DNA of 41,874 nt from Ruminococcus sp. (lineage in GTDB: Bacteria > Bacillota > Clostridia > Oscillospirales > Ruminococcaceae), in NCBI GenBank assembly GCA_014799785.1, contig JAAVHI010000062.1, positions 1 to 41,874 of the forward strand, read 5' to 3'. The notes below the pieces were generated by a model that saw only the letters and a list, made by a program, of their open reading frames with translations, was not told the origin of the DNA and searched no databases. This document shows, piece after piece, positions 40,477 to 41,874 of the stretch (positions are counted from its first letter, which is position 1; the number at the start of each line of letters is the position of its first letter). Made by a program: the position numbers and the translations under genes.

Positions 40477-40505
40477 ATTATATCACAAAAAAATCTGTTA
40501 GTCAA
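40477..40505 (-). promoter_or_regulatory. HD-GYP gene promoter
   Basis: Minus strand TTGACT (40505-40500), a 17-base spacer and TATAAT (40482-40477), with TGA before it (extended -10). The transcript would carry the repeat cluster in its 5' leader. A TATAAT nearer the gene (about 40212-40217) has no good -35. Confidence 0.65.
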
Positions 40506-40573
40506 CAATTCCAAAGATTTTTATTATTTTTGGCAATATTGTACTAACAGAAATCGAATAAAGGCAATAAAAC

Positions 40574-40599
40574 TGCCGCCATCTATCGTGACGGCGGCA
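40574..40599 (-). terminator. DHH phosphoesterase gene terminator
   Basis: TGCCGCC and GGCGGCA pair; on the minus strand GTTTTATTG follows. It is 30 bases past the stop codon. Confidence 0.65.
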
Positions 40600-40628
40600 A
40601 AAACTTTTCGTATATTTTATATGTATTT

Positions 40629-41546
40629 TTACTCTTTGTAATTTATCAGCTCGTCAAGCATCTTCGGCAGATCTGTCTCCATATTTTCGTCGGTGAACTG
40701 GCAGGTACCCACAGCCTTGTGTCCGCCGCCGCCGTATTTGAGCATAAGTCTGCCCACGTTTACGTTGGAGGTGCGGTTGAGTATGGAGTATCCCACAGCC
40801 GCGCTGCAGCCCTTGCCGCCCTTGCCGTTTACTATCCATGCGGAGATATTCTGCTCGGGGTACAGGCTGTAGATCAGGAAGCGGTTACCCGAATAAATGG
40901 GGTCAACTCCGCGCAGGTCGCTGATGATAACGTCCTTTTCAACGCGGGTGTGAGCCTTTACCATTTCCTTAAATTTTTCCGCCTGCTCAAAGTAAACGTC
41001 AATTCTCTCCTTGACGTCTGGCAGAGCGAGTATCTCGTCCGTAGTCATGGTACGGCAGCAGTCGATAAGCTCTTCCATAAGCTGATAGTTGGGGATAGTA
41101 AAATTGCGCCATCTTCCCAGACCGGTCCTGGGGTCCATAAGGAAGCCCACAAGTATCCAGCCTGTAGGATTGAGTATCTCGTCTCTGGTAAGGTTTCCGC
41201 TGTCCACCTTGTCAACGGCGACCATCATGTCGTCGTAGTGACCGAAGCGTTCCTTGCCGCCGTAATAATCGTAGATAATTCTTGCACAGGAGGGAGCGAT
41301 ACGGCTTTCTCCCTTATATTTTCCCTCCAGCTGATTTCTTTCAAACTCGCTGGAATGGTGATCGAACCAAAGTCCGCAGCCCTCAACGAAAGGTACGTTG
41401 GCGAGGCAGTCATCCTCGGTGATCTCGATAAGACCGTCCTGAAGATCCTTAGGGTGAGCGAATTTCCAGTGGTCGATGATTCCCACGTCTTTAAGCAGTG
41501 CGCCGCAGGCAAGACCGTCAAAATCCGAACGGGTAACAAGTCTCAT
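40629..41546 (-). CDS. DHH-family phosphoesterase (exopolyphosphatase-like)
   Basis: A 305-residue metal-dependent phosphoesterase. The N-terminal DHH domain shows SDFDG (Asp8, Asp10), Asp/Glu residues near 45-46 and FDHHSSEFE (Asp62, His63, His64). The C-terminal DHHA1 substrate domain has the glycine stretch YGGGGHKAVG (about 271-280). The layout fits nanoRNase, pApA or exopolyphosphatase-like proteins, but the insert of about 100 residues between the domains (about 100-210) is family-specific and does not tell the substrate. The start is ATG 41546, behind TAGGAG; a GTG 18 bases upstream would overlap that site. With a cyclic-nucleotide enzyme next door, a linear dinucleotide substrate is possible but unproven. 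Confidence 0.88.
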   Translation of the reverse strand: MRLVTRSDFDGLACGALLKDVGIIDHWKFAHPKDLQDGLIEITEDDCLANVPFVEGCGLWFDHHSSEFERNQLEGKYKGESRIAPSCARIIYDYYGGKERFGHYDDMMVAVDKVDSGNLTRDEILNPTGWILVGFLMDPRTGLGRWRNFTIPNYQLMEELIDCCRTMTTDEILALPDVKERIDVYFEQAEKFKEMVKAHTRVEKDVIISDLRGVDPIYSGNRFLIYSLYPEQNISAWIVNGKGGKGCSAAVGYSILNRTSNVNVGRLMLKYGGGGHKAVGTCQFTDENMETDLPKMLDELINYKE

Positions 41547-41608
41547 GGTAACAACTCCTAACACAAATTAATAAAACGAAAAATCGCACAATAACACATT
41601 ATGATAAT

Positions 41609-41637
41609 ATTATACACTATTTTTTTTTAGATTTCAA
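41609..41637 (-). promoter_or_regulatory. DHH phosphoesterase gene promoter
   Basis: Minus strand TTGAAA (41637-41632), a 17-base A-rich spacer and TATAAT (41614-41609). Confidence 0.7.
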
Positions 41638-41736
41638 TAGTATTTTACATTTTTATTTTATATTATGATTAGTATAATATTAGATTTAATATACTTTACG
41701 TAAAACAAATATAGGCGGCGAAGCCGCCGACATTAG

Positions 41737-41874
41737 CTGGTCGAGCTGAGCCCAGCTCGCAGAAGTCCAGAGGGCGGAGCCCTTTGGTCGCCGCCCGCAG
41801 GCGGCGAAATCCCTTTTCGTCCGAAACGGAGCAGGAGGTGAGAAATGACGACAGTCATTTCGAGGAGGGGCGAA
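41737..41874 (+). repeat. Family A multi-hairpin repeat, copy 3 (cut by window end)
   Basis: Hairpins CGAGCT/AGCTCG, AGGGC/GCCCT, CGCCGCC-CGCA-GGCGGCG and GAAATGAC-GACA-GTCATTTC, with spacers CTTTGGTCG, CGGAGCAGGAGGTGAG and GAGGAGGGGCGAA as in copy 1. A GGCGGC/GCCGCC hairpin lies just before it (41714-41728). The window ends inside the element. Confidence 0.8.

Noticed and set aside
40195..40505. A cyclic di-GMP riboswitch in the HD-GYP leader
   Set aside because: I found no GEMM-I or GEMM-II consensus blocks; the hairpins match dispersed repeats instead.
41830..41874. AGGAGGTGAGAAATG in family A copy 3 as a gene start
   Set aside because: The ATG is absent from copies 1 and 2; it arises from the stem change, so a conserved reading frame is unlikely.

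Overview
The window looks like chromosomal DNA from an anaerobic, low-to-mid GC Firmicute of the Ruminococcus type (Oscillospiraceae or Lachnospirales). The support is a lipoprotein GH26 mannanase, an electron-bifurcating-type [FeFe] hydrogenase hydCBA, a class III (Bacillus/Clostridium-type) fructose-bisphosphatase, a complete PTS, strong AGGAGG ribosome binding sites and TTGACA-17-TATAAT promoters. I read 33 protein genes and one clear TPP riboswitch. There are no tRNA or rRNA genes, insertion sequences, phage blocks or CRISPR arrays. The species assignment is inference from gene content only.

Layout. 0.4-1.5 kb: secreted mannanase. 1.5-6.2 kb, minus strand: murA, an ECF sigma/anti-sigma pair and ilvE. 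6.5-12.1 kb, plus strand: a Ca2+ P-type ATPase, then a large orphan solute-binding-like lipoprotein with a small coiled-coil partner behind a promoter with two palindromes. 12.2-17.2 kb, minus strand: thiW-thiM-thiE-thiD-thiC under a TPP riboswitch, so HMP is made de novo while thiazole is salvaged. 17.5-18.5 kb: rplM-rpsI. 18.7-22.1 kb, minus strand: an esterase, a DEDDh exonuclease, a DUF5131-like protein with a radical-SAM cysteine motif, and a ferredoxin-tailed aldo/keto reductase. 22.4-30.5 kb, plus strand: fruR-fruK-fruA-ptsH-ptsI-fbp, which joins fructose uptake, the general PTS enzymes and gluconeogenic FBPase. 30.6-31.0 kb: a small membrane protein behind LexA-like boxes. 31.1-36.5 kb, minus strand: cysK and hydC-hydB-hydA. 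36.9-41.5 kb: a geranylgeranyl-reductase-like flavoprotein, an HD-GYP/degenerate-GGDEF membrane protein and a DHH phosphoesterase.

The spaces between genes carry three families of dispersed hairpin repeats. Family A is a chain of about six hairpins (15175-15401, 26031-26245, 41737 to the window end). Family B is built on CCCCTTGAGGGG and TGGGGGTGAC (170-252, 5006-5089, 26641-26714, 26737-26820). Family C starts AATACTRAT and contains an ATCAAACTATAGAC hairpin (3120-3165, 12121-12222, 40228-40406). Between copies the stems differ by matched changes on both arms, so the fold looks preserved rather than the sequence.

The least explained signals are: the small membrane protein with up to four LexA-like boxes; a second structured leader between the TPP riboswitch and thiW that keeps the pyrimidine-binding half of a TPP aptamer but not the pyrophosphate half; the covarying family A repeat; a probable CTG start in the DUF5131-like gene; and an HPr whose regulatory Ser46 position is Ala. 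All family calls are from reading motifs; no database search was run.
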